From positions 1 through 64,000 of the forward strand of contig JAFUIS010000018.1 of assembly GCA_017468365.1 (NCBI GenBank): 64,000 nt of DNA. The letters run 5' to 3'. The notes beneath the pieces were generated by a model, which searched no databases, was not told where the DNA came from, and worked only from the letters and a program-made list of their open reading frames with translations. This DNA comes from Oscillospiraceae bacterium (GTDB lineage: Bacteria; Bacillota; Clostridia; Oscillospirales; Ruminococcaceae). Positions 6,622 through 15,878 of this stretch are shown piece after piece. Every line of letters begins with the position of its first letter. Positions within the stretch are counted from its first letter, which is position 1. The position numbers and the translations under genes were made by a program.

Positions 6622-9600
6622 ATGACAGAAATTTTTCTTAAGGTTTTAAACCTTTCAATAGGCGCCGTTCCGATAATGGCGGCTTTGCTTGTTTTGCGTT
6701 TTCTTTTCAAAAAAGCCGTTCCGCGAAAGGTTTTCTATATCGCCTGGGCGCTTGTTTTCCTGCGCCTTATGGTTCCGTTTTCTCTCGAAAGCAACCTGAG
6801 CTTTTTTAACTTTGTTCCGAAAGCGACGGTTGTTGAGGAAAACCTTGGAACATCGGTCGTTTTTGTTGAAAACGAAAACGAGCGGGTTGAATTTCCGGTT
6901 TTTGTAAATCCCGGAAGGGATAACCCGAACGTTGACGGAGTTTATCATTCCGCCATAACCGGCGAAATTGTAACCGGACCGGATATTACCAAAGTTCCGA
7001 TGGATAAAAACAGGATTTTCGGAACAATCTGGATTTTCGGAACGGTGGGACTTCTTCTTTTCGGAATAATCGGCTATTTTGCCGTGCTCCGAAAGACAAA
7101 TTTTGAAAGCGTTCCCTATACGAAAAATATCTGCCTTTCGGATTTTTTCAAAACGCCGATAGTCTGCGGACTTTTTCGCCCGAAGATAATTCTTCCGATG
7201 AATTTTGACCTTGATGACGAAGCAAAAGTTGCTTCGGTAATCGCACATGAATGTACCCATATCCGAAGAAAGGATAACCTCTGGCGGCTTTTGGCAACAT
7301 TCACTCTCTACGTTCATTGGTTCAACCCGCTGGTCTGGATATGTTACAACGCTTTTATCCGCGATATGGAGGTTTCCTGTGATGAGGAAGTTCTCGGGAA
7401 ATCGAAAAACGATATTCGCGCGGAATATGCCGAAAGTCTTGTTGCCCTTGCCGGAAACGGAACGAACCCCCTTTATGGCGGAGTTCTTTCCTTCGGCGAA
7501 TGCGCTGTTAAAGAAAGGGTGAAATGTATAATGAATTTTAAGAAAACGACTTTGATGATAATAATTCTCTGCGTTGCGGCAATTGCTGCGCTTGGGGTTA
7601 TTTTCCTCACAAATCCAAGCGTGCTTGAAGAAGGCGAACAGAGCGTTTCTTACGAAACATTTGAAACCGAAAATTCGAAGGCGATTTACAGCAAGGAAAA
7701 TGGACTTGAAATTGAAGTTAACATAAAAAACACCGATGATAAAACAGTCTGGCTCGGCCCGGCAACATATATTTATTCTGCGGTTGAAGGCAACAAAAGC
7801 CAGTTTATCGGGGTTTACAACAACGGCGGAGTACTTATGATAAGAAAAGGCGATGAAGCTCTTTTCTGCGACGCTATTCCGGCGGAAAAATTCCACGAAT
7901 CCGTAAGAGCGGCTCTTCCGGCAGGAGAATATATCCTTGAAAGAGAAGTGTATTTTGACGAAGGGCTTACCCCCACAAAGCTTTATGCGGATTTTCGCTT
8001 TGAAATTGAATTAAAAGACGAAATTATTCCTGCGGAACAATTTTTCGGAAGAGTAATGGAAGGAATCCACCTCGGAAGTTTCGTTCCGGATCAGAGCAAT
8101 ATGCCGACCGAAGATGTTTTTGATAACCCTGACCAAAAGAAATATTGCGAAGAAATAATTGACGGAATTGTTCCGGAAACGGTTGAAAGGTTTTATGTTA
8201 CATTCAGCCCGAACGATGAAACAACTTACCGCGAAATTGAATATTACTATATGGAAGATATCCTTTTCCTTCTACAAAATATGGAGCTTACTGTTTGCGA
8301 AGCAAAAAATCCAAACACAGGAGGTCTTACTTCGATTTATTTTCAAACTACCGCAGGAAACATCACAATTCAGAATAACGGCGGATTTTTAACCGTTGCA
8401 AAAGAAAATGATCCGGTAAGATATGCTTTTGATGCAGAACCGTGTGCCTCTGTATTTGATGATATCGAAAGCATTGCAAGAGGAATCATGAGCGGGGAAT
8501 TTGACGAAGGTGAAACAAATCCGCAGATTGGTTATGAACTCTACGCTTTTGTTTCCAATGAATTTGAGGGCGGCGGAAAATATTTCCCGTCGAATTCTGT
8601 ACTTCCCAATGGGATTGAATGGGGAGATGAAAAGACTGCTGATGTATTCAAAAATTTTATCGATTCTCTTGATGCCGGAAATATAAAATCGTTTATGGCC
8701 GTCTTCACTCCGGTCGGAGGTTCCGGAAAAACAGTTACAATAAACGGAAATCAGGTCAACGAACTTCTTAAACTTTTAAGAAAAGTAGAGATAGTTCCCG
8801 GAAAACCGCAAAATCCTTCTGCAACCGGCGGCATGGCTTTCCATATAGTTACAACTGACGATGATTATATGGTGATATCTTCCGATTTGAATATGCTTTG
8901 TATATCCAAAAAAGGACAAAAAACAAACTATTATTTCAACGCCACCGATTACAGCGATGAAATATGGGATATCATGCTTACGATGGATGAATTGATAAAT
9001 GAAGAAAAAGATACCGGCCAGATTGGTTCAACAACTGCGGAATCGCATCTTATCCCGGAGGAAATTGAACCTTTTGTAACTCTTTTCAGCAATAACTCCA
9101 AAACAGCGGCAGTTAATTATGCAATAGCAAATGAACTTCGCGACCTTCTTGTGCTCGGAAATCTTACAATAAACCCCAACGAATCCGATTCTTCTGCCTT
9201 GGGAAAATCTCTTTCAAAAGTTGATCTTATCGAATTTATTAAAGAAGACGACGGAAGCAAATATACCCTTGAACTTTACGAAAAAGGATTGATTCTCAAA
9301 GGAAGCGCTGTTCCGGAAGGAAAACGCGGACAGCAATGGCTTGTTGAAGATGATGTATGGAAATATTTCGTCAACAAAATCAATACTGAATTTGAAAATG
9401 CAGATTATACAATTCCTTATTGGTTCGGACTTGTAAGCACCAAAAGGGTCAAGGAAGTTGTTGTTTTCGGTGAAAACGGAGAAAAATACAGCTATACCAA
9501 AAAAGACGATACCTTTGATAATTTCTTCAGCATTTTTAAATCTGACATAAAAGTTTCTTCTCTCGAAAAACGTTTTGACGGAAATAAAATCACCGAAAAT

Positions 9601-9801
9601 CCTTCCGGAGATTATATAAAACTTAAAATATATTTTGAAACCGGAACAGTTTATGAAATTCTTGCGGAGCGGGATTATATTACGGTGGTATCAAGCGATA
9701 CAAGTTATGGACTTCGCTATGTTCTTGCAGAAAATGCGGATGCATATGATGCCTTCCTTGATTATGCGGAAGGCGGCCCGATAAACGCAATTACCGGATA
9801 A
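6622..9801 (+). CDS. BlaR1-like M56 membrane metalloprotease 1 with giant extracytoplasmic region
   Basis: A 1059-residue protein. The N-terminal 330 residues match the M56/BlaR1 sensor-protease: four membrane segments, gluzincin motif HECTH (residues 209-213), and the downstream acidic ligand in DMEVSCDEEVL. The fourth membrane helix (about 307-330) is followed by about 730 extracytoplasmic residues. Classical BlaR1 carries a penicillin-binding sensor there; no SxxK/SxN/KTG arrangement is seen here. The first part (about 345-470) looks like a bacterial Ig-like fold. The last 120 residues match the mid-region of the next lipoprotein (IKLKIYFETGT versus IYIKIVFNSGT). Inference: ligand or envelope stress sensed outside activates intramembrane proteolysis and lifts BlaI repression. 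The ligand is unknown. Confidence 0.85.
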   Translation: MTEIFLKVLNLSIGAVPIMAALLVLRFLFKKAVPRKVFYIAWALVFLRLMVPFSLESNLSFFNFVPKATVVEENLGTSVVFVENENERVEFPVFVNPGRDNPNVDGVYHSAITGEIVTGPDITKVPMDKNRIFGTIWIFGTVGLLLFGIIGYFAVLRKTNFESVPYTKNICLSDFFKTPIVCGLFRPKIILPMNFDLDDEAKVASVIAHECTHIRRKDNLWRLLATFTLYVHWFNPLVWICYNAFIRDMEVSCDEEVLGKSKNDIRAEYAESLVALAGNGTNPLYGGVLSFGECAVKERVKCIMNFKKTTLMIIILCVAAIAALGVIFLTNPSVLEEGEQSVSYETFETENSKAIYSKENGLEIEVNIKNTDDKTVWLGPATYIYSAVEGNKSQFIGVYNNGGVLMIRKGDEALFCDAIPAEKFHESVRAALPAGEYILEREVYFDEGLTPTKLYADFRFEIELKDEIIPAEQFFGRVMEGIHLGSFVPDQSNMPTEDVFDNPDQKKYCEEIIDGIVPETVERFYVTFSPNDETTYREIEYYYMEDILFLLQNMELTVCEAKNPNTGGLTSIYFQTTAGNITIQNNGGFLTVAKENDPVRYAFDAEPCASVFDDIESIARGIMSGEFDEGETNPQIGYELYAFVSNEFEGGGKYFPSNSVLPNGIEWGDEKTADVFKNFIDSLDAGNIKSFMAVFTPVGGSGKTVTINGNQVNELLKLLRKVEIVPGKPQNPSATGGMAFHIVTTDDDYMVISSDLNMLCISKKGQKTNYYFNATDYSDEIWDIMLTMDELINEEKDTGQIGSTTAESHLIPEEIEPFVTLFSNNSKTAAVNYAIANELRDLLVLGNLTINPNESDSSALGKSLSKVDLIEFIKEDDGSKYTLELYEKGLILKGSAVPEGKRGQQWLVEDDVWKYFVNKINTEFENADYTIPYWFGLVSTKRVKEVVVFGENGEKYSYTKKDDTFDNFFSIFKSDIKVSSLEKRFDGNKITENPSGDYIKLKIYFETGTVYEILAERDYITVVSSDTSYGLRYVLAENADAYDAFLDYAEGGPINAITG

Positions 9802-9843
9802 ATCTCCGGAAATTTTAAACACCGGACAGAAAGGAGAGTTGTT

Positions 9844-10932
9844 ATGTTAAAGAAACTTCTTGCAGTTTTGATCGCCATTCTGATTCTCTGTTCCTGCGGC
9901 GTTCAGGAAGAACCGGAAATTCCGGAAGCGGAACCTCCGGCTGTTTCGGAAGAAGAAACTCCGGTTGTTCCGGAAGAGGAAGAATCCGCAGAACCGGAAA
10001 AAGCTGTTTATCCTCAGGGATTTGAACTTATCAATGAAACAGATATTATGTCTGTTTATGTTTCGGATGGTTTGGGAAATTCAAGCGAAATCTATCCTTC
10101 CGACGGTTGCTTTGCTGAAATTATCGAAAAGCTCCGCGGTTTCGAAGTTTATGAAAACCCCGAAAAATTCAGCGGAGAAGGAAATCTGATATCGGCGGAA
10201 GAGCATATTTATATAAAAATTGTTTTTAACAGCGGAACGGCTTATTACCTTGTGTTCACAAGAGATTCTCTCGAAATGACTTCAAACGATTCGAATGAAG
10301 GATTTGTTTATAAAACAAAAAACGACGGATATGATCTTTTGAGAGATTATGCGGAAGAAAATGAAAATGCCAACGCCAACCCCATGACCGGCAAACCCGT
10401 AATCTATCTCTATCCCGAAAAGGAGACCGAGGTTTCCGTAAAGCTCGATTTTGACGGAAAACTTACCTATACCTATCCTGCTCTCGGAAGCGGCTGGAAC
10501 GTTATTGCAAAGCCGGACGGTACCCTTACAAACCTTGCGGATAATTCAACTCATTACTATCTTTTCTGGGAAGGAACAGCAAGACCGAAATGGACTTATG
10601 AAAAAGGCTTTGTTGTAAAAGGCAGTGAAACTGAAAGCTTCCTCCGTGAAAACCTTGCAAAAATGGGTCTTACACCAAGAGAGTATAATGATTTTATCAC
10701 CTATTGGGTGCCCAAAATGCAGGGAAATAAATATAATCTTATCTCTTTCAGCGGTGCGGAATATTCCGAAATTGCAAAGCTTACCGTTAATCCCAAACCG
10801 GATAGCGTGATAAGAATCCATATGATGTGGAAAGCACTTGATGAACCCATCGAAATCGAACCGCAGGTTCTTCCGACCTATGAAAGAAAAGGTTTCACCC
10901 TTGTTGAATGGGGCGGAACGGAACTTTACTAA
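9844..10932 (+). CDS. lipoprotein with sensor-like domain and KPVIYLYP domain
   Basis: A 362-residue protein with a lipoprotein signal (ILCSC, lipidated Cys18), then an acidic Glu/Pro-rich linker (about 20-55). Residues about 60-165 match the C-terminal extracytoplasmic domain of the M56 protease encoded just upstream. The C-terminal half begins with GKPVIYLYPEKETEVSV and is followed by a Trp/Tyr-rich fold, a conserved clostridial type whose function I do not know. It lies 42 bases downstream of the protease, before a terminator, so it belongs to the blaI-M56 operon. The shared domain suggests it binds the same ligand or interacts with the protease. Confidence 0.75.
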   Translation: MLKKLLAVLIAILILCSCGVQEEPEIPEAEPPAVSEEETPVVPEEEESAEPEKAVYPQGFELINETDIMSVYVSDGLGNSSEIYPSDGCFAEIIEKLRGFEVYENPEKFSGEGNLISAEEHIYIKIVFNSGTAYYLVFTRDSLEMTSNDSNEGFVYKTKNDGYDLLRDYAEENENANANPMTGKPVIYLYPEKETEVSVKLDFDGKLTYTYPALGSGWNVIAKPDGTLTNLADNSTHYYLFWEGTARPKWTYEKGFVVKGSETESFLRENLAKMGLTPREYNDFITYWVPKMQGNKYNLISFSGAEYSEIAKLTVNPKPDSVIRIHMMWKALDEPIEIEPQVLPTYERKGFTLVEWGGTELY

Positions 10933-10951
10933 AGCAGCTTTATAACATAAG

Positions 10952-10986
10952 AAAGCGCATCTCCTTCGGGCGGTGCGCTTTTTTTA
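10952..10986 (+). terminator. intrinsic terminator of the first BlaI/M56 operon
   Basis: AAGCGCA and TGCGCTT pair around a loop with an inner CC/GG pairing, followed by seven T residues. A nearly identical terminator ends the next module at 17184-17217. Confidence 0.85.
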
Positions 10987-10994
10987 AAATATTT

Positions 10995-11080
10995 TAGACA
11001 AATGTAGAAATATTTCCAAAAACCTATTGACATCATGGTTAGACAGATGTAGAATCAAGCTGTAATTAGACAACCGTAAA
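10995..11080 (+). promoter_or_regulatory. promoter with three BlaI-type operators (TAGACAnnTGTAGA)
   Basis: TTGACA (11027-11032) and TAGAAT (11050-11055) are 17 bases apart. Related sites occur at 10995-11008, 11040-11053 and 11067-11080 (the last degenerate). The core ACA-N2-TGT resembles classical BlaI/MecI operators and differs from the operators of the two other BlaI copies here. Confidence 0.8.
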
Positions 11081-11094
11081 AGGAGATTTTTAAA

Positions 11095-11490
11095 ATGGCT
11101 GATAAAAAAGAACTTGTTCATCTTCCTAATTCCGAACTCGAAATCATGATGGCAATTTGGGAAGCGGGAAAACCGGTTTCCCGCCCCGAAATTGACGAAA
11201 AACTTTCCGAAAAGAACTGGCAGGCACCCACTGTTCTTAAATTCCTTTCCCGCCTTACCGAAAAAGGTTTCCTTAAATGTGAAAAGCCCGAAGGCGGAAA
11301 AACCAATCTTTACACTCCTATTGTTTCCGAAGAGGAATATCTTGAATTCGAAAGCAACAGCGTCCTTGGAAAATTCTGTGGACGTTCTGTAAAATCCCTT
11401 GTTGCAAATCTTTACGAAAACAACACCATCAATGACAGCGAACTCGATGAACTTCAGAAATTTATCGACGAAGCGAAGAAAAACCGTTAA
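11095..11490 (+). CDS. BlaI/MecI-family repressor 2
   Basis: A 131-residue winged-helix repressor with LPNSELEIMMAIWEAGKPVSR and WQAPTVLKFLSRLTEKGFLK, typical of BlaI. AAAGGAG precedes the start, and three operator-like repeats cover its promoter. The partner protease gene begins 51 bases downstream. It is well diverged from copies 1 and 3, and each copy has a different dyad, so the three circuits are probably mostly insulated from one another. Confidence 0.9.
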   Translation: MADKKELVHLPNSELEIMMAIWEAGKPVSRPEIDEKLSEKNWQAPTVLKFLSRLTEKGFLKCEKPEGGKTNLYTPIVSEEEYLEFESNSVLGKFCGRSVKSLVANLYENNTINDSELDELQKFIDEAKKNR

Positions 11491-11541
11491 AATCGACACT
11501 ATTATAATGAAGATGTTTTTTAAAGAAAGGGGGCGGAACTT

Positions 11542-14337
11542 TTGCTCGAAAATTTATTTATAAACGTTCTTGAAATTTCGATAACTTCAACCGCGGCAAT
11601 GGCTGCGATTCTCCTTATATCAAAACTTGCTGAAAACAAGTTCCGCAAAAAATGGCGCTATTGGATCTGGATATTCCTTGCAATATATCTTGTTCTCCCG
11701 ATAAAAATCGATTTGCCTTCCGCACCGATTCAGGTGGATCTTCCTCCGCACGAAATGATTATAACCCAGGCGGAAAACAGGGAAGAAACGGTTGCAAAAC
11801 CGCCTTTGAGCACCGAACCGGAACAGGAAAATAATTTTGAGCACGAAGATATCATTGCAGAACCGCAACAACCTGTTTTGAGCACGGATACCGAAACCGA
11901 ACAAACCGAGCCTAAAGTTTTTGTGTTTCCGATAGTTTTTGTGGGCGCGATGATATGGATTTCCGGCGCGGTAATAGTCTGCGGCTGGAATATTGCGATG
12001 TATATCCGTTTTACTGTCCGTTCAAAACTTTGGAACAGAAAAATCAAAGATGAATTTGTCCTTAATCTCTTCGAAGAACTCAAAAAAGAGATGGGCATTC
12101 CGGAAAAAGTCAAACTTTACGAAAACCGTCTTATCAAAAGCCCGATGATGGTTGGTTTTGCAAAACCGAGGGTGCTCCTTCCTTCGGAAGCACTTCTTCC
12201 GGAAGAATATGAATTCGTTCTCCGCCATGAACTTACCCACTATAAACGCGGAGATATCGGCTATAAATTCCTTCTTATGCTTGCAGCTTCAATCCATTGG
12301 TTCAACCCGGCAATCGGTTTTATGTGCCGTAACGCAGAAAAAGATATTGAAATAACCTGCGACGAAGCGGTTGTAAAAGCCATGGAAGGCGACAGAAGAC
12401 AGGAATACTGCGCCACAATTCTCAACATTATGAGAAGGGGGCAGAACAGCCCGCTCCTTCTTTCGACCAGTTTTTATGGTGGTAAAAAGTTCCTTAAAAG
12501 CCGTTTTGCGGCAGTTCTTAACCCAAAGACCCACCGCGGTGTTGCTCTTTTTGTCATCGCCGCAATAGTTATCCTTATCAGCGGAACAATGGTCGCCTGC
12601 AACGAAGCGGAAAACATTATTGATAATTCGCAGGAAGAACAACGGGAAAAAGAATTTTCTGAAAGTGGATTTCCGGTTCTGAGTGAAAACGAAATACACA
12701 CAACCGCGGAAAGACTTGTTCAGTTTGCTTTTACCGAAATCAGTTATCATGAAACCGGATATTATACGGATATACTTTCTGATGAAGCTGCCGAATATAT
12801 ACGAACACTTGCAAAAGGCAAAAAAGAATATTATGAAGAAAACGATATTGTGATAAACGGCGGAACATATTCCGTTTCCATGGAAGAACTCCAGACAGTT
12901 AAACTCGGCGAAAAAACCGAAATTCTCTTTATGGTCAAAGAGACTTATGAATGGAACAACCCTGAAATTTACGCTGATTTTTCCGAAAGTACGGATAAAT
13001 ATCATGCAAAAATAACTTATAACAGCAAAACCGGGCTTTTCGACAGATTTATCATTTATAAAGTTAATTGGATGGACGATGATTCCTATTATGTAACAAT
13101 GGGTTCCGAAAACGACCCAAGACCTGTTGTTGAAGGCCCTAAAGAAAATGGAACTTTCCCATTCATCTCCTCGGCGGATTGGGACAGATGGGTAACATAT
13201 AACGGAAAATCCCAGACCGAAGACGAAAAGCCCACAGAACCTATTTCCTCTATTCTTGAATGTGATGCATATATCGTCGAACTTTCCAGAAATTATCCGG
13301 AAATCAACGACTGGGAAATTGTTTATGAGGATTGCTATTACGAACTGACCTATTGCTATGATCCTTATACGTATTCTTTCCGTGAAATTTATATGCCGGA
13401 GCGCTTTGCAGTTCTCAAAACCGAACAGGCAGAAGATTTTGACCGTCTTTTCGTAAGCACCCATGAAGAATATACAGCAGTCTGGACTGATGGCGGATAC
13501 GTTCCGACAAAAGATTTCCAAAGTTCCACTTTTAAAGCTTTTGAATCTGATGTTCAGGTTGGGGATATGAGCGGTGCGGAACATTACCAAACCACCTATA
13601 CTGTTGCAAGAGGCCTTTGGTTCCCGGATGAAAAGAAAATGCTCTATTTTGATTGGAACAGGGAAGGCGTTTACGTTATCAATGGGGTTGAAAAACCTTT
13701 GGATATACATAGCATAGATTATTTCGGAAAATGGAACTATCATATTGACGGAGAAAATTTTGTAACTCTTGCGGAAGAACGCAAAAACGACCTTTGTCTT
13801 TATGTAAATGAAGGATCCTTTAATGAAGACAGAATGGCGCTCTACTATTATTACGGCGATACAAAAACTGTAAAGAAGATTGAAAATTCCGGAATGGGTG
13901 AAAATTATACCTATCCACAGCGCTATTTCCTGGATTCTGAAACAATGATTATTGAAACCGCCGGTGGTATTTCTTTCTACGATGTTTCTGCAGGAGCAGA
14001 TGCAACCGTTTGCATCAACAGAATCGGAAGCGAAGAAACCGAATCTTATAATTTTATCAAAGAAGATAAAACAGTAAAAGGAAGATATATTTGGGTATAT
14101 AAAAATACCGCAAACAATGAATTCGGTATGTATACCTTTGATAAAGAAGGCAATATTCTTTCTGATTTTACGCTCGGTCTTTCCGCGGACGGAACTATCG
14201 GAAGCGTAAGCTATCATGACGGTATTGCATATTTCAGCTATCATCAGTATTATGCCGGACAGAGAGTTTATTCCGAAAATTATGCTGTTGATGCAAGACC
14301 TGAAAGCGACCATGTTTTACAGGCGGGTGCCTGGTAA
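11542..14337 (+). CDS. BlaR1-like M56 membrane metalloprotease 2 with beta-propeller-like sensor region
   Basis: A 931-residue protein with a TTG start preceded by AAAGGGGG. The N-terminal 355 residues hold four membrane segments, HELTH (residues 229-233) and the acidic ligand in DIEITCDEAVV. Between segments two and three is an acidic Pro/Glu-rich loop (about 65-125). About 580 extracytoplasmic residues follow. The last 250 contain repeated short strands (GLWFPDEKKMLYFDW, GVYVINGV, MIIETAGGISFYDV) compatible with a beta-propeller. No penicillin-binding motifs are seen. Role inferred as for copy 1: an outside signal activates protease action on BlaI-2. Confidence 0.85.
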   Translation: MLENLFINVLEISITSTAAMAAILLISKLAENKFRKKWRYWIWIFLAIYLVLPIKIDLPSAPIQVDLPPHEMIITQAENREETVAKPPLSTEPEQENNFEHEDIIAEPQQPVLSTDTETEQTEPKVFVFPIVFVGAMIWISGAVIVCGWNIAMYIRFTVRSKLWNRKIKDEFVLNLFEELKKEMGIPEKVKLYENRLIKSPMMVGFAKPRVLLPSEALLPEEYEFVLRHELTHYKRGDIGYKFLLMLAASIHWFNPAIGFMCRNAEKDIEITCDEAVVKAMEGDRRQEYCATILNIMRRGQNSPLLLSTSFYGGKKFLKSRFAAVLNPKTHRGVALFVIAAIVILISGTMVACNEAENIIDNSQEEQREKEFSESGFPVLSENEIHTTAERLVQFAFTEISYHETGYYTDILSDEAAEYIRTLAKGKKEYYEENDIVINGGTYSVSMEELQTVKLGEKTEILFMVKETYEWNNPEIYADFSESTDKYHAKITYNSKTGLFDRFIIYKVNWMDDDSYYVTMGSENDPRPVVEGPKENGTFPFISSADWDRWVTYNGKSQTEDEKPTEPISSILECDAYIVELSRNYPEINDWEIVYEDCYYELTYCYDPYTYSFREIYMPERFAVLKTEQAEDFDRLFVSTHEEYTAVWTDGGYVPTKDFQSSTFKAFESDVQVGDMSGAEHYQTTYTVARGLWFPDEKKMLYFDWNREGVYVINGVEKPLDIHSIDYFGKWNYHIDGENFVTLAEERKNDLCLYVNEGSFNEDRMALYYYYGDTKTVKKIENSGMGENYTYPQRYFLDSETMIIETAGGISFYDVSAGADATVCINRIGSEETESYNFIKEDKTVKGRYIWVYKNTANNEFGMYTFDKEGNILSDFTLGLSADGTIGSVSYHDGIAYFSYHQYYAGQRVYSENYAVDARPESDHVLQAGAW

Positions 14338-14358
14338 TTGAAATTTTGAAAACAAAAC

Positions 14359-14409
14359 AACCAAAAGGGCGGAATTTTCCGCACCTTTTGGTTGCTGTAC
14401 CCTTTTTAA
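14359..14409 (+). terminator. terminator-like hairpin after M56 protease 2
   Basis: AACCAAAAGG (14359-14368) pairs with CCTTTTGGTT (14384-14393), with an inner GCGG/CCGC pairing. The T run comes only 13 bases later, so termination may be partial and the lipoprotein downstream may be read through. Confidence 0.5.
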
Positions 14410-14431
14410 ATTGAAAAGGAGGAGATTTTTC

Positions 14432-15655
14432 TTGAAAAACTTTATTTTTGCGGTGGTTGTAGCGCTTATTCTGCTGATTTTTTGCACTTCCTGCGGCTGG
14501 GAAGTTGAAATTGTTGAACCGACAAAACCTTCCGAAAGCGAAGCGGAAATTGTCGTTTCGGAAGAAGAAAAAGAGGAAAAACAGAAAGTTCTTGAAAATA
14601 GCGAAACGGCAGAAGAAGGCTCTGAATCTGCAGAGCAGGAAGAATACGTAGAAAAAGGTGAGCCTCCAATTTCCTGTGAAAACGTTGTTCTTGAAACAAG
14701 CAGAGGTTCGATATATAAATCGCTTGAATTCGAGGATAGAATAATAATTTATTACGTCGAGGGAAGCATAGCTGCTTTTGATATTGAAACCGGCGAAGAA
14801 ATTTATGAATTTTATTTTGGCGATGTTAACGAAAACGGAGCTTTTGATATTGTGAAAACGGATTATAAAGAGGGCTTTGATTATCGTATCTTAACAAAAG
14901 ATAAAATTGCGTATTTTTCAAGTAAAAATGATGGACTTATTGAAGAAGTTTATCTTCCGGAAACAGTTGCAAAAGATATTGCCGATTCGCGTTTTATGAT
15001 GGCTTATTCCATATATAGAGATAAAATAATCTGGCAAAGCAAAGATGGAATCAAGATAATCAATACAGAAACCGGGGAAGAAGAGCTTCTTTTATCCAAT
15101 GATCTTATCGAAAGCGTAATAATTCCAAGCGCTGAAAAAGCGGTTCCGGAAAGAACATTTCACGTTGATTATGCACCGTATTTTTTCTATAATCCAAAGT
15201 TTATTTGCGACGGAGAAAAAATCGCAGTATCTGTAACGAACGAACGCTTTATTTTCTGGGCAACAGCACTGTACAACATTGAAAAAGAAGGATTTGAATG
15301 GTCTTATGCATATGACGAAATGTTAAACGCGGATTATCCTTTTGCGGATAAGTTCATCAGCATTGGCGGAAGACGATTTATCAATGCGGAAAACGGAAAT
15401 GAGATTCTTTTTGATGAATTTACCCGAAGTTTCGATGGAACAAATTTTTTCGGAATAGAATACGATGATATGGACATGCACGGATTCAAAGCGTTTATGG
15501 GCGATAGGAATTCGATCATAAACGGCGGAACTGAAATTTTCAGCTTGACTAACGACGCCGCAACCGCTCATATTGATAATATTTTTGAAAATTACCTCTT
15601 AGTCTGTGTTCATGAGGAAGGAACAGAATGGAATTGCCTCGTAAAATATAAATGA
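14432..15655 (+). CDS. lipoprotein, beta-propeller-like
   Basis: A 407-residue predicted lipoprotein. A TTG at 14432 with AAAGGAGGAG upstream is the likely start; an earlier TTG at 14411 lies inside the ribosome binding site region. The signal peptide ends in CTSC. It continues with WEVEIVEPTKP, an acidic linker, then repeated strands (IIIYYVEGSIAAFDIETGEE, IIWQSKDGIKIINTETGEEE) suggesting a PQQ-type propeller. The WxVEIVxPTKP segment after the lipid anchor is shared with the lipoprotein at 15879, so the two are related. Its stop overlaps the region where the small XRE gene begins. Ligand unknown. Confidence 0.65.
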   Translation: MKNFIFAVVVALILLIFCTSCGWEVEIVEPTKPSESEAEIVVSEEEKEEKQKVLENSETAEEGSESAEQEEYVEKGEPPISCENVVLETSRGSIYKSLEFEDRIIIYYVEGSIAAFDIETGEEIYEFYFGDVNENGAFDIVKTDYKEGFDYRILTKDKIAYFSSKNDGLIEEVYLPETVAKDIADSRFMMAYSIYRDKIIWQSKDGIKIINTETGEEELLLSNDLIESVIIPSAEKAVPERTFHVDYAPYFFYNPKFICDGEKIAVSVTNERFIFWATALYNIEKEGFEWSYAYDEMLNADYPFADKFISIGGRRFINAENGNEILFDEFTRSFDGTNFFGIEYDDMDMHGFKAFMGDRNSIINGGTEIFSLTNDAATAHIDNIFENYLLVCVHEEGTEWNCLVKYK

Positions 15656-15672
15656 TTTATGGTGGAATAAAA

Positions 15673-15876
15673 ATGACTATAATGCTTAAAAATTTGCGAA
15701 AAGAGCGGAAAATGACCCAGGAAAAATTTGCAAAAATTTTTCATATATCACAAACTTCCGTAAGCAAATATGAAACCGGCGAAGCTGTTCCGGATCTTGA
15801 AACCGCTTTGAAAATGGCGGATTTCTTTGGTGTTTCGCTTGATGAATTTGTTGTAAGAGAAAGCAAAGGTGACTGA
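15673..15876 (+). CDS. small XRE-family HTH regulator A
   Basis: A 67-residue protein that is essentially one helix-turn-helix domain (MTQEKFAKIFHISQTSVSKY, then VPDLETALKMADFFGVSLDE). The start at 15673 is chosen because the paralogue at 17462 begins at the same point and GGTGG precedes it. It is followed two bases later by a lipoprotein gene, and the same HTH-lipoprotein arrangement recurs at 17462-18283. Likely a DNA-binding repressor linked to the lipoprotein operon; its target is unknown. Confidence 0.8.
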   Translation: MTIMLKNLRKERKMTQEKFAKIFHISQTSVSKYETGEAVPDLETALKMADFFGVSLDEFVVRESKGD

Positions 15877-15878
15877 AT

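Noticed and set aside
6622..9801. Idea that the M56 proteins are true beta-lactam sensors (BlaR1/MecR1)
   Set aside because: No SxxK, SxN or KTG motifs in the outer regions and no beta-lactamase or PBP2a gene in the window.
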